Below are positions 1-5,970 of a stretch of 64,000 bases of DNA, in pieces. How positions within the stretch are numbered: the stretch's first letter is position 1; the number at the start of each line of letters is the position of its first letter. Source of the DNA: an uncultured Oscillospiraceae bacterium (GTDB lineage: Bacteria > Bacillota > Clostridia > Oscillospirales > Oscillospiraceae); assembly GCA_944385435.1 (NCBI GenBank), contig CALWXG010000007.1, positions 1 through 64,000 of the forward strand. Reading direction: 5' to 3'. The position numbers and the translations under genes were made by a program. Under the pieces are notes generated by a model. It had not been told where the DNA came from. It saw only the letters and a list, made by a program, of their open reading frames with translations, and ran no database searches.

Positions 1-297
1 CGGGGCCTCCTCACGGGCCGCCTTGTCAACCTTAGACGGGCGGCCTGTGCGGGGCTCCGCCGCTTTCTCCTTTTTCCTCGCGGACACCCCAGCCTGCTCT
101 TTCGGGGGACGGCCCCGGCGATTTTGATCTGGGACTGCCTCCGGGGGTTTGGCGGTCACATCGGGAGCGGTGGACTCCTTACCGTCATGATCGGTGGCAA
201 CCTGGATACTGGAAAGGTCAATGACCTTTCCGGCAGGAGCGGGTGCCTCCGGCGGCGTATTATCTTTTGTGCCTGCGTTCAGTTTGTCATCTGCCAT
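1..297 (-). CDS. Partial hypothetical protein of the mobile element (AT-hook-like)
   Basis: This frame is open for 99 codons from an ATG at 297-295 and runs off the left edge of the window, so only the N-terminal part is seen. The start is chosen because AGGAGG lies at 310-305 on the minus strand, seven bases before the ATG. The visible part is low-complexity, rich in Pro, Ala, Lys and charged residues, and contains RRGRPPKEQ near residue 65, which resembles an AT-hook DNA-binding motif, plus a second GRPSK near residue 90. I do not recognise the family. It lies divergently from the retron module inside the AT-rich mobile element, so an accessory or replication/transfer role is possible but is only inference. 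Confidence 0.6.
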   Translation of the reverse strand, partial: MADDKLNAGTKDNTPPEAPAPAGKVIDLSSIQVATDHDGKESTAPDVTAKPPEAVPDQNRRGRPPKEQAGVSARKKEKAAEPRTGRPSKVDKAAREEAP

Positions 298-361
298 TTG
301 CTAACCTCCTTCGTGATGGCATGAAAAAAGCCAGCCTAATGGCTGGCCAATGTGATGGCAT
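287..361 (-). CDS. Possible leader ORF overlapping the start of the partial gene
   Basis: A 24-codon frame begins at ATG 361-359 behind an AGGAGG (369-364) and ends in a TGA at 289-287. It therefore overlaps the start codon of the downstream gene by 11 bases. A terminator-like hairpin lies within its codons 5 to 13. The arrangement resembles a translated leader that controls read-through into the gene at 297. The Shine-Dalgarno is only two bases from the ATG, which is too close for comfort, so translation is uncertain. Confidence 0.3.
   Translation of the reverse strand: MPSHWPAIRLAFFMPSRRRLANGR
324..347 (-). terminator. Terminator/attenuator before the partial minus-strand gene
   Basis: Read on the minus strand, GGCTGGC-type arms (347-341 and 336-330) form a seven-pair stem with a four-base loop, followed by six T (329-324). 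The T-run ends only 13 bases before the Shine-Dalgarno of the gene at 297, leaving no room for a promoter between them. Transcripts of that gene must therefore read through this hairpin. Confidence 0.6.
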
Positions 362-443
362 TCCCTCCTTTCTTTGTTATATGCCCCCAATAGTCCCCTT
401 TGGGTGGATTTTACAATTGGCTATTTTCTTTTTGCACAGGGTA

Positions 444-452
444 TGGTATAAT
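444..452 (+). promoter_or_regulatory. Extended -10 promoter of the retron RNA
   Basis: TGGTATAAT is a perfect TATAAT at 447-452 with the TG extension at 444-445. The -35 region (TTTTCT at 424-429, 17-base spacer) is weak, as is common for extended -10 promoters. It places transcription start near 459, just ahead of the structured region. Confidence 0.65.
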
Positions 453-458
453 TTCCCC

Positions 459-715
459 GTCAGTACGAGCGGTCAGATCAGACTTCGTTTGGCTCGTGAT
501 CAAAAAGCGGGCGGCGTCGTACCTACGGGTACAGATGCATTTTTTCCGGCAGAAGTGCCATCAGCACCCGTCCACCCCGACACTGTGACACTCGAACATG
601 GCGACACAGTAGCTGTCCGTGTAGCCAGTGTGTATGCGTGTCTCGTTGTGGCGGTGTATGGTGATGGGGTGTTGAGCTGAACAGTATAAAGCTGTTTGGG
701 AAGTCGGATTTGTGC
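459..715 (+). ncRNA. Retron msr-msd RNA (predicted)
   Basis: The region has no convincing gene and folds as expected for a retron primer-template RNA. An inverted repeat pairs 474-485 (CAGATCAGACTT) with 701-712 (AAGTCGGATTTG): 11 of 12 pairs including one G-U, which fits the a1/a2 arms. Two short hairpins follow a1 (GCTCG 492-496 with CGGGC 508-512; GTACC 519-523 with GGTAC 528-532), as in an msr. A long imperfect hairpin then spans about 560-670. Its pairs include CACC 573-576/GGTG 653-656, GACAC 587-591/GTGTC 638-642, TGGC 599-602/GCCA 624-627 and ACAC 604-607/GTGT 619-622, which fits an msd. The folding was done by eye; the branching guanosine and the exact ends are not known. Confidence 0.7.
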
Positions 716-746
716 TGGTGTGAATAAGGATACAAGGCTGCAATAT

Positions 747-808
747 CTCCTTGTTATTGGCGGATGGGAAGTCCCCTCAGCATCTGGGGGCCAATAATAA
801 CAAGGAGG
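747..808 (+). promoter_or_regulatory. Hairpin burying the ribosome binding site of the small membrane protein
   Basis: CTCCTTGTTATTGGC at 747-761 is complementary to 790-807 apart from a three-base bulge, giving a 15-pair stem. The right arm contains the AAGGAGG (802-808) that serves the GTG at 817. An inner CCCC/GGGG pair (774-777 with 786-789) closes the loop further. The small gene would be silent at the translational level unless this stem opens. Confidence 0.7.
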
Positions 809-816
809 TGAATTCC

Positions 817-1038
817 GTGAAAAAGGCGGACAAGCCGTGTGTTGTTATCCATGTCCATGTGCATGGCAACAACAACAAGGTTTCCCTGAATGAGACTCGC
901 TCTCATGTCCCTGCTGTCGCAATCGGCGTGATCATTGTTGCGTTGGTTGCGGTGGCCGTACTGACTGTATCCTGCCGCTGCCCTGAACTACTTCCCGATT
1001 TTGTCCGTTGGATAATCGGTAAAGTAGTCAACAGCTAA
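817..1038 (+). CDS. Small single-helix membrane protein of the retron module
   Basis: The 73-residue protein starts at GTG 817, six bases after AAGGAGGTG; a TTG at 751 in the same frame would place the stem-loop inside the gene and is less likely. The N-terminal part has a short beta-like HVHVHG stretch near residues 13-18. Residues about 34-53 are a strongly hydrophobic helix (IGVIIVALVAVAVL core), followed by Cys-Arg-Cys and a short amphipathic tail. It sits between the retron RNA and the reverse transcriptase, where retron effector genes are often found. Its size and single helix resemble small membrane-acting toxins. No family was recognised, so an effector role is inference. Translation appears to be restrained by the hairpin at 747-808. 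Confidence 0.65.
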   Translation: MKKADKPCVVIHVHVHGNNNKVSLNETRSHVPAVAIGVIIVALVAVAVLTVSCRCPELLPDFVRWIIGKVVNS

Positions 1039-1060
1039 CACCAGCACATTTTAAGAATTG

Positions 1061-1073
1061 AGGTGTAGCACCT
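1061..1073 (+). promoter_or_regulatory. Small hairpin over the reverse transcriptase ribosome binding site
   Basis: AGGTG (1061-1065) and CACCT (1069-1073) form a perfect five-pair stem with a TAG loop. AGGTG is the only Shine-Dalgarno for the TTG start at 1075. Together with the TTG codon this should keep reverse transcriptase synthesis low. Confidence 0.5.
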
Positions 1074-1074
1074 T

Positions 1075-2037
1075 TTGAAATATACCGATTGTCCACTGTA
1101 CGGAATTCAATCCAAAAAAATGCTGAAATATGTTCTACATATAAAAAACGGTGATTTATTGAGACAGGACTGCGTTGTTTCAATGATTAGTCCCTATATT
1201 GATAAAACTAAAAAACCTCGACTCATTGAGCCACCGCAGGCTGAATTGAAAACTGTGCAAAAACGAATGAAAACATTATTGGGAAAAATCCAAGTGCCCG
1301 ATAATGTTTTTTCTGGTATTAAGGGGAGATCATATTCTGATAATGCGCGTCTCCATTTGGGCAGGAGTAAGCGAAACTTATACAAAATTGATCTGACCGC
1401 TTTTTTCCCCTCGATTAGTAGAGAAACAGTCTACCGTTTTTTCTTTGAAGATTTGTGCTGTTCTCCTGATGTTGCAGAGATATTGACGAATTTAACTACC
1501 ATCGACCTTAAAAAGCTCAACCAAAGTAGCCTCTTGGAAGTTTATGATTTCTTGGCTAACAAAGGGGTTAAATGCTATAACCATTTGATTTCCGGGGCAC
1601 CAACAAGCCAAATCCTTTCATACTTGGTTAATCACAAAATGTTCGATGAATTGCAGTCTTTATCAGATAAAAACAATGTGACGATGACGATTTATGTAGA
1701 TGATGTGGTATTTTCAAGCGAATATAAGATTTCATCAGAATTTAGACAATCTGTACTGTCCCTTATCAAAAAATATAATTACCAAGTATCTCGGAAAAAG
1801 GTAAAAGGATATTCCAAAACATATCCCAAATTAGTAACGGGGGTTATAATCAATAGAGAGGGCAAGGCTACAATCAAAAATGCACTCCGAAAAAAGATTA
1901 TGGTAGAATACGAGCACCTTCGCAATAACCCAGATGACATTAAAAGTCGCCAGAGGTTGCGAGGTTTAGTAACTGCTGCCCGGCAGGTTGATAAATCAGC
2001 TTATCCTAATATCCGAAACTTTGTACTTGACAGATAA
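1075..2037 (+). CDS. Retron-type reverse transcriptase
   Basis: The 320-residue protein would copy the adjacent structured RNA into multicopy single-stranded DNA linked to that RNA. Seen motifs are LYGIQSKK near residues 8-15 (common at retron RT N termini), NARLH at 90-94 matching the retron NAxxH motif, DLTAFF at 106-111 (catalytic motif A), GAPTSQ at 174-179 (motif B), the catalytic YVDD at 207-210 and VTG at 254-256, the retron-specific region Y signature. The length is normal for a retron RT, with no fused domain. TTG at 1075 is the only start that keeps the conserved N terminus, because a TAG lies just upstream in frame. The gene is AT-rich compared with the chromosome, which fits horizontal transfer. 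Group II intron and DGR RTs are less likely because of the NAxxH and VTG pair and the absence of maturase or template-repeat features. Confidence 0.9.
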   Translation: MKYTDCPLYGIQSKKMLKYVLHIKNGDLLRQDCVVSMISPYIDKTKKPRLIEPPQAELKTVQKRMKTLLGKIQVPDNVFSGIKGRSYSDNARLHLGRSKRNLYKIDLTAFFPSISRETVYRFFFEDLCCSPDVAEILTNLTTIDLKKLNQSSLLEVYDFLANKGVKCYNHLISGAPTSQILSYLVNHKMFDELQSLSDKNNVTMTIYVDDVVFSSEYKISSEFRQSVLSLIKKYNYQVSRKKVKGYSKTYPKLVTGVIINREGKATIKNALRKKIMVEYEHLRNNPDDIKSRQRLRGLVTAARQVDKSAYPNIRNFVLDR

Positions 2038-2097
2038 AGTCGAATTTACAATCCATCTCTCAATAAACTATCTTCGTTTGGAAGTGAGGAGATATTT

Positions 2098-3531
2098 GTG
2101 ATAAATCTAAAACAGGTCTATTTTGGTTGCTCTGATGCCAACACTGAGGCGGAGCGAAATCCTACTATTTTTAGAGAAGTCTTTTTTGATCCGAATGGTT
2201 ATTTGAATGAATTGTTACATGGAGACAAATTTATTCTTCGTGGCAGAAAGGGCGATGGCAAAACAGCTTATGGCGCGCAAATTCATTTAACTGCAGCGGA
2301 TCATAATATTTACGCGTATCAGCGATCGCTAGATAATTTTAATAACACCACTTTTTGCCAGATTAAAACTTATGAAAATTTAGGGGGTAATCCCTACATA
2401 TCTTTTTGGAAATGCGTCCTTTTGATTGAGTGTGTAGGGATGCTGTATAGATATGAGCCTAATATAGCAAATGAAAACTTTGTTAGCATTGTTGATGCCC
2501 TCAATAGGTACGGTTTCTTGTCAACAGATAATGATATTTCAGTTACTATTACAAAATTGGTTGAAACAAATTCAACTATAAACTTAAAAAGTGTTTTTCA
2601 ACATGGCCGTAGATATGCGCAGGATGAAGAATTATGCGGCGCAGAACAAATCTATACAGCAATCAGAAATTCTATCCAAAATATATATCTTAACAAAAAA
2701 TTCATTTTAATAATTGATGGGTTGGATGATATTTTAGATAGTTCAGAATTTAAGGCTGAAATTATTACTGGCTTAATTCGTGCTGTTGAGGAAATCAATC
2801 GTGTATTTCGTAAAACTACTCTTTCAATTAAAACGATTATTTTGGCAAGAGATGATATACTCAATTTGTGCCGAGATCCGAATTTATCTAAAATCCTGCG
2901 AGATTCTGGCATACGCTTGTCTTGGGAAATCTCTGATGATCCATACGATTCAAACTTGATCAGTCTTGTCGAAAAGAGAATAGATATTGCTACACAGTCA
3001 CAGGGAGCATTCCGCCAAATGTGGAAAGATATTTTTCCAGAAACAATTGGCATGCGTAACTCCCTGGATTATCTTTTAGATAATATCATATACCGCCCTC
3101 GCGATATTCTGCAACTTTTCATTGAAATTCAAAAAGTATTCATTCCAGGAAAGCGACTAACGATTGACAAAATACAGACTGCATTGGCAAAATATTCTGA
3201 TGAATATTTTGTAGAGGCCATGCGTGATGAGTTGACTGGTTTTTTCCCTGATGATGCAGTAACTCTTTTACCAAGTGTTCTATCAAAAATGGGAAGCAGA
3301 TACTTTTATTTGGCTGAGTTTGAGGATGAATGTAATTATTATCGAGAATTTGAGGATGTGTCGGTCAGAGCAATATTAGAAAGACTTTTCAATATGGGAT
3401 ATATTGGCCAACATCGCCCACGAGAGAATATGGATTATACAGTATTTTCATACCGTAATCCGAGGGAAGTATTTCGACCCGATGATGAATGTATTGTCCA
3501 TCGCGGTTTAACCAGGGCTTTGACTATCTAG
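2098..3531 (+). CDS. P-loop ATPase, probable retron effector
   Basis: The 477-residue protein is an AAA/STAND-like P-loop NTPase. Walker A is GRKGDGKT at 49-56 and Walker B is FILIIDGLDD at about 202-211, followed by a sensor-like ILARDDIL strand. The C-terminal third, rich in Tyr, Phe and Asp, resembles a helical or winged-helix region. It starts at GTG 2098, six bases after GAGGAG, 60 bases downstream of the reverse transcriptase, and the two are probably co-transcribed. Single P-loop ATPases are known retron partners and are thought to be held inactive by the RT-msDNA complex. No HNH nuclease partner follows, so this is not the common ATPase-HNH arrangement. Base composition is AT-rich like the RT gene. 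Confidence 0.75.
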   Translation: MINLKQVYFGCSDANTEAERNPTIFREVFFDPNGYLNELLHGDKFILRGRKGDGKTAYGAQIHLTAADHNIYAYQRSLDNFNNTTFCQIKTYENLGGNPYISFWKCVLLIECVGMLYRYEPNIANENFVSIVDALNRYGFLSTDNDISVTITKLVETNSTINLKSVFQHGRRYAQDEELCGAEQIYTAIRNSIQNIYLNKKFILIIDGLDDILDSSEFKAEIITGLIRAVEEINRVFRKTTLSIKTIILARDDILNLCRDPNLSKILRDSGIRLSWEISDDPYDSNLISLVEKRIDIATQSQGAFRQMWKDIFPETIGMRNSLDYLLDNIIYRPRDILQLFIEIQKVFIPGKRLTIDKIQTALAKYSDEYFVEAMRDELTGFFPDDAVTLLPSVLSKMGSRYFYLAEFEDECNYYREFEDVSVRAILERLFNMGYIGQHRPRENMDYTVFSYRNPREVFRPDDECIVHRGLTRALTI

Positions 3532-3604
3532 CGTCATTAAGTATTTCTGCGTACCAAAAGCACTCTCCCCACCCCCTTTTAGGGGGTTCGCTACACGCTT
3601 GTAC

Positions 3605-3664
<60 letters not shown>

Positions 3665-3702
3665 AACAGACCTGAAACCGAAGTTTCAGGTCTGTTTTTA
3701 TT
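3665..3702 (+). terminator. Terminator behind the tRNA-Ala fragment
   Basis: AACAGACCTGAAAC (3665-3678) and its complement (3683-3696) form a perfect 14-pair stem with a CGAA loop, followed by a T-rich tract. It is probably the original chromosomal terminator of the tRNA-Ala gene. Confidence 0.85.
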
Positions 3703-3709
3703 TTCAAGG

Positions 3710-3748
3710 AAAACAGGAGGGCAGCTCATGCGGCCGCCCTCCTGTTTT
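3710..3748. terminator. Bidirectional terminator-like hairpin
   Basis: AAAACAGGAGGGC (3710-3722) and its exact complement (3736-3748) form a 13-pair stem with A and T runs on the two sides, so it can work in both directions. The remaining stretch 3749-3933 shows only an open minus-strand frame without a start codon. Confidence 0.6.
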
Positions 3749-3933
3749 GCCATTTCTTCTCTCTGTTAGCCGCAGTCTGCGCTGCCTGCCATTCGGCGAA
3801 AGCTTGCTTGCCTTCGCCGCTCTCGTATCGGCTCTGTTTTAAACGTGCAGCCTGTAGTTGGTGCCAAAACAGCAACCGCAGGATTGTGGCATCTGAAAAG
3901 TATCTTTGCTCGCTGTTTGAGTGTTCAAAGAGT

Positions 3934-4926
3934 TTATTCTCCTCTTGCTGGTTCGATCTTCAAGATCTCGTGTACGATACGGGCCTGTTCCGCGGTCAAT
4001 TGATTGTACGCAATACCATAATACTCATAAAACATATTCGATGCCGCAGTATACTTTAAGCCATCAATTTCGTTGCCATAGTCTGTGACAAACGTTAAAT
4101 AACGGCCTGACCATACGGCTTCGTGAGAGGTTCCTTGATCAACTGCCGCATCTGTGCTTCCCAGGTTTATCTTGTCCCAATTATTTTCTCCATAGCAGGT
4201 CAAGGTGCAAAGGATTTCATAGATTGCTTTGATTTCATCTTCGCCTGTGATGGTCTGTGACCCGATCTCTGCCTGAATTGCTTTTCCCGCATTTGTGTTA
4301 TCCATTGTCGCCGGATGGACTTTTATCTCAGAAATATTGTGGGCAGAATCGATTTTATATACAGTTTCCAAAACATCCTGATACGCATATTCATCGCTGT
4401 CAAAACACATGAATTTCCAAAGAGAATAGCTTCCGCTGTTCTTTTGAATCAGGTATTGCAAATCGTCATGACCGGAAATACGATACCATGTTTCGGTTCC
4501 CGGAACGAGTGTCCCGGTACTTTCCCTTAAAATGTCACTCCCGACGGAATGGATCTTCTCGTATAAGCCATCATATTGTCCGACTGGCACAGAAGAGATT
4601 TCAAGTGCCTGATTAAAATAACCTGAATTGCTTTCTGTGAGCAAAGCGGACACTGGTATAAAAGTCTGATTTTCCGGTGACGAGGATGCAGGGGCGGAAG
4701 GAGGATCTTCGATTGACGGGGTATCATCTGCTTCCAGAGGCGTTGTGATGGGTTGAGCTGGATACCGCGAAATATGTATTCCTCCGGCGACGAGCAGGCA
4801 CACACAGGCTGCCATGGCGCCCCATTTTAGCCAGCGGTTCGTTTTCGGCCGCTGACAAGCGTTTGCATCAGCGATTGCCTCGTCATTGAGCGCTCCAAAG
4901 GCATCTAAAATCTGATCATTTTTCAT
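3934..4926 (-). CDS. Anti-sigma factor, single-pass membrane protein
   Basis: The 330-residue protein starts at ATG 4926-4924, which overlaps the sigma factor stop (ATGA) and follows AAGGAGGG. An N-terminal cytosolic part (about 1-35) precedes a single membrane helix at about 38-56 (MAACVCLLVAGG core). A Pro/Ser/Thr-rich linker and an extracellular domain of about 250 residues follow. The layout and coupling to an ECF sigma gene indicate that it holds the sigma factor at the membrane until an outside signal arrives. The extracellular domain was not matched to a named family. It is the last gene of the pair. Confidence 0.7.
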   Translation of the reverse strand: MKNDQILDAFGALNDEAIADANACQRPKTNRWLKWGAMAACVCLLVAGGIHISRYPAQPITTPLEADDTPSIEDPPSAPASSSPENQTFIPVSALLTESNSGYFNQALEISSVPVGQYDGLYEKIHSVGSDILRESTGTLVPGTETWYRISGHDDLQYLIQKNSGSYSLWKFMCFDSDEYAYQDVLETVYKIDSAHNISEIKVHPATMDNTNAGKAIQAEIGSQTITGEDEIKAIYEILCTLTCYGENNWDKINLGSTDAAVDQGTSHEAVWSGRYLTFVTDYGNEIDGLKYTAASNMFYEYYGIAYNQLTAEQARIVHEILKIEPARGE

Positions 4927-5480
4927 CAGATACCCTCCTTCTCCAAATAATTTCGCAAGCTGTTGCGTGTCCTGTGAAGCATGACCTTTACTTTGCTTTG
5001 CGAGAATCCAAACCGCTGGCATATGGAAGCGATAGGGTCAAGATACCAATATCGGCGAATAAAGACCCGGCGTTCCATAAGGGGCAAAGCCATCACAAAG
5101 CGGTCAAGCGCTTTTCCCAATTCTGCGGCTTCAACCTCCTGCTCAACATTTTTGTTTGCAGGAATACAGTCAGACAATTCATCCAATGCCAGAATGATTT
5201 CACCGCCGCCACGTTTTTCTGCGCTGCGGGCTCTCCACTTATCAATGGAAATCCGGCGGGTGATTTTCCCCAAGAAAGAGGACAGAACAGATGGACGCTG
5301 GGGTGGAATGCTGTTCCAGGCGGCGAGATATGTGTCGTTTACACTTTCGTCAGCATCCTCTGCGTTGGCAAGAATGTTATAAGCGATGGAATAGCAGTAG
5401 TTGCCGTATTTTTCTGAAGTTGCATCGATGGCTGCTTCCGATCTTGCCCAATAAAGCGCAACAATGCGGGCGTCCTCCAT
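4926..5480 (-). CDS. ECF-type RNA polymerase sigma factor
   Basis: The 184-residue protein has region 2 at about 5-85 (NILANAEDADESVNDTYLAAW core, with DKW following) and region 4 at about 120-180 (MERRVFIRRYW and FGFSQSKVKVMLHRTRNSL helix-turn-helix). There is no region 1.1 or 3, as in ECF factors. ATG 5480 is preferred over ATG 5486 because AGGAGG sits six bases before it, while the upstream ATG directly abuts that site. It directs RNA polymerase to a small regulon that usually includes its own operon, and it is coupled by ATGA overlap to its anti-sigma factor. Confidence 0.88.
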   Translation of the reverse strand: MEDARIVALYWARSEAAIDATSEKYGNYCYSIAYNILANAEDADESVNDTYLAAWNSIPPQRPSVLSSFLGKITRRISIDKWRARSAEKRGGGEIILALDELSDCIPANKNVEQEVEAAELGKALDRFVMALPLMERRVFIRRYWYLDPIASICQRFGFSQSKVKVMLHRTRNSLRNYLEKEGI

Positions 5481-5520
5481 TTGCATCCTCCTTTCACGGC
5501 TCGACAGAGCCCTTCACTCA

Positions 5521-5550
5521 TCTACTCGTAATCCAGAAAAAAAGGTTACA
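5521..5550 (-). promoter_or_regulatory. Likely autoregulatory ECF promoter
   Basis: On the minus strand TGTAACC (5550-5544) is followed about 15 bases later by CGAGTAGA (5528-5521). The AAC-containing -35 and CG-starting -10 are typical of ECF promoters and lie 40 bases before the sigma gene. Confidence 0.5.
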
Positions 5551-5776
5551 GTTGTTTGGGTTCACTTTGCAGAAATTGTCGGAGCAATGTAAAAAATTTC
5601 AACTTTATTTTGTTCGAAAACTGCTGAGAAGTCAAGCTTGCAGATGGCCTTCACCCTGGTATCCCGCAGGGATGGGGGCATGCAGGGGGAACCAATCAAG
5701 GGGCGTGGCAATCTGGCGCAAACCGGAGCGCCACCGCATCGTCTAAAACTGAAAGATCTCCTTGTGTAAATTTTAA

Positions 5777-5805
5777 TTGATAAGTAGGTGCTTTTTTGGT
5801 AAAAT
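5777..5805 (+). promoter_or_regulatory. Promoter of the LTA-synthase-like gene
   Basis: TTGATA (5777-5782) and TAAAAT (5800-5805) are separated by 17 bases, a housekeeping promoter. It leaves a leader of about 160 bases before the gene. The intergenic part 5551-5776 contains a GTGGC/GCCAC hairpin at about 5704-5734 but no gene that I can support. Confidence 0.6.
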
Positions 5806-5970
5806 ACTTTTTACGATTTCTGATTCGCTGCTTTTTGGAGATTGCTATCCATGGGGCGGTATTTCGGATGGAAGGGTGCCGTGCGACATGCTCATGCCGC
5901 CGGAAACGTTTGAGAGGTATGGACCGAGCATCAGTTTTGCGGCCCTCCCTGTTGTGGTTGGAAAGGAGCG

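Noticed and set aside
1075..2037. Group II intron or diversity-generating retroelement as source of the reverse transcriptase
   Set aside because: No maturase or endonuclease domain, no intron ends and no template/variable repeat pair; NAxxH and VTG point to a retron.
3726..3960. Open minus-strand frame ending in a basic, Ala-rich tail behind the anti-sigma gene
   Set aside because: It stays open for about 75 codons but has no start codon with a binding site and overlaps the end of the anti-sigma gene; possibly a gene remnant, not supportable.
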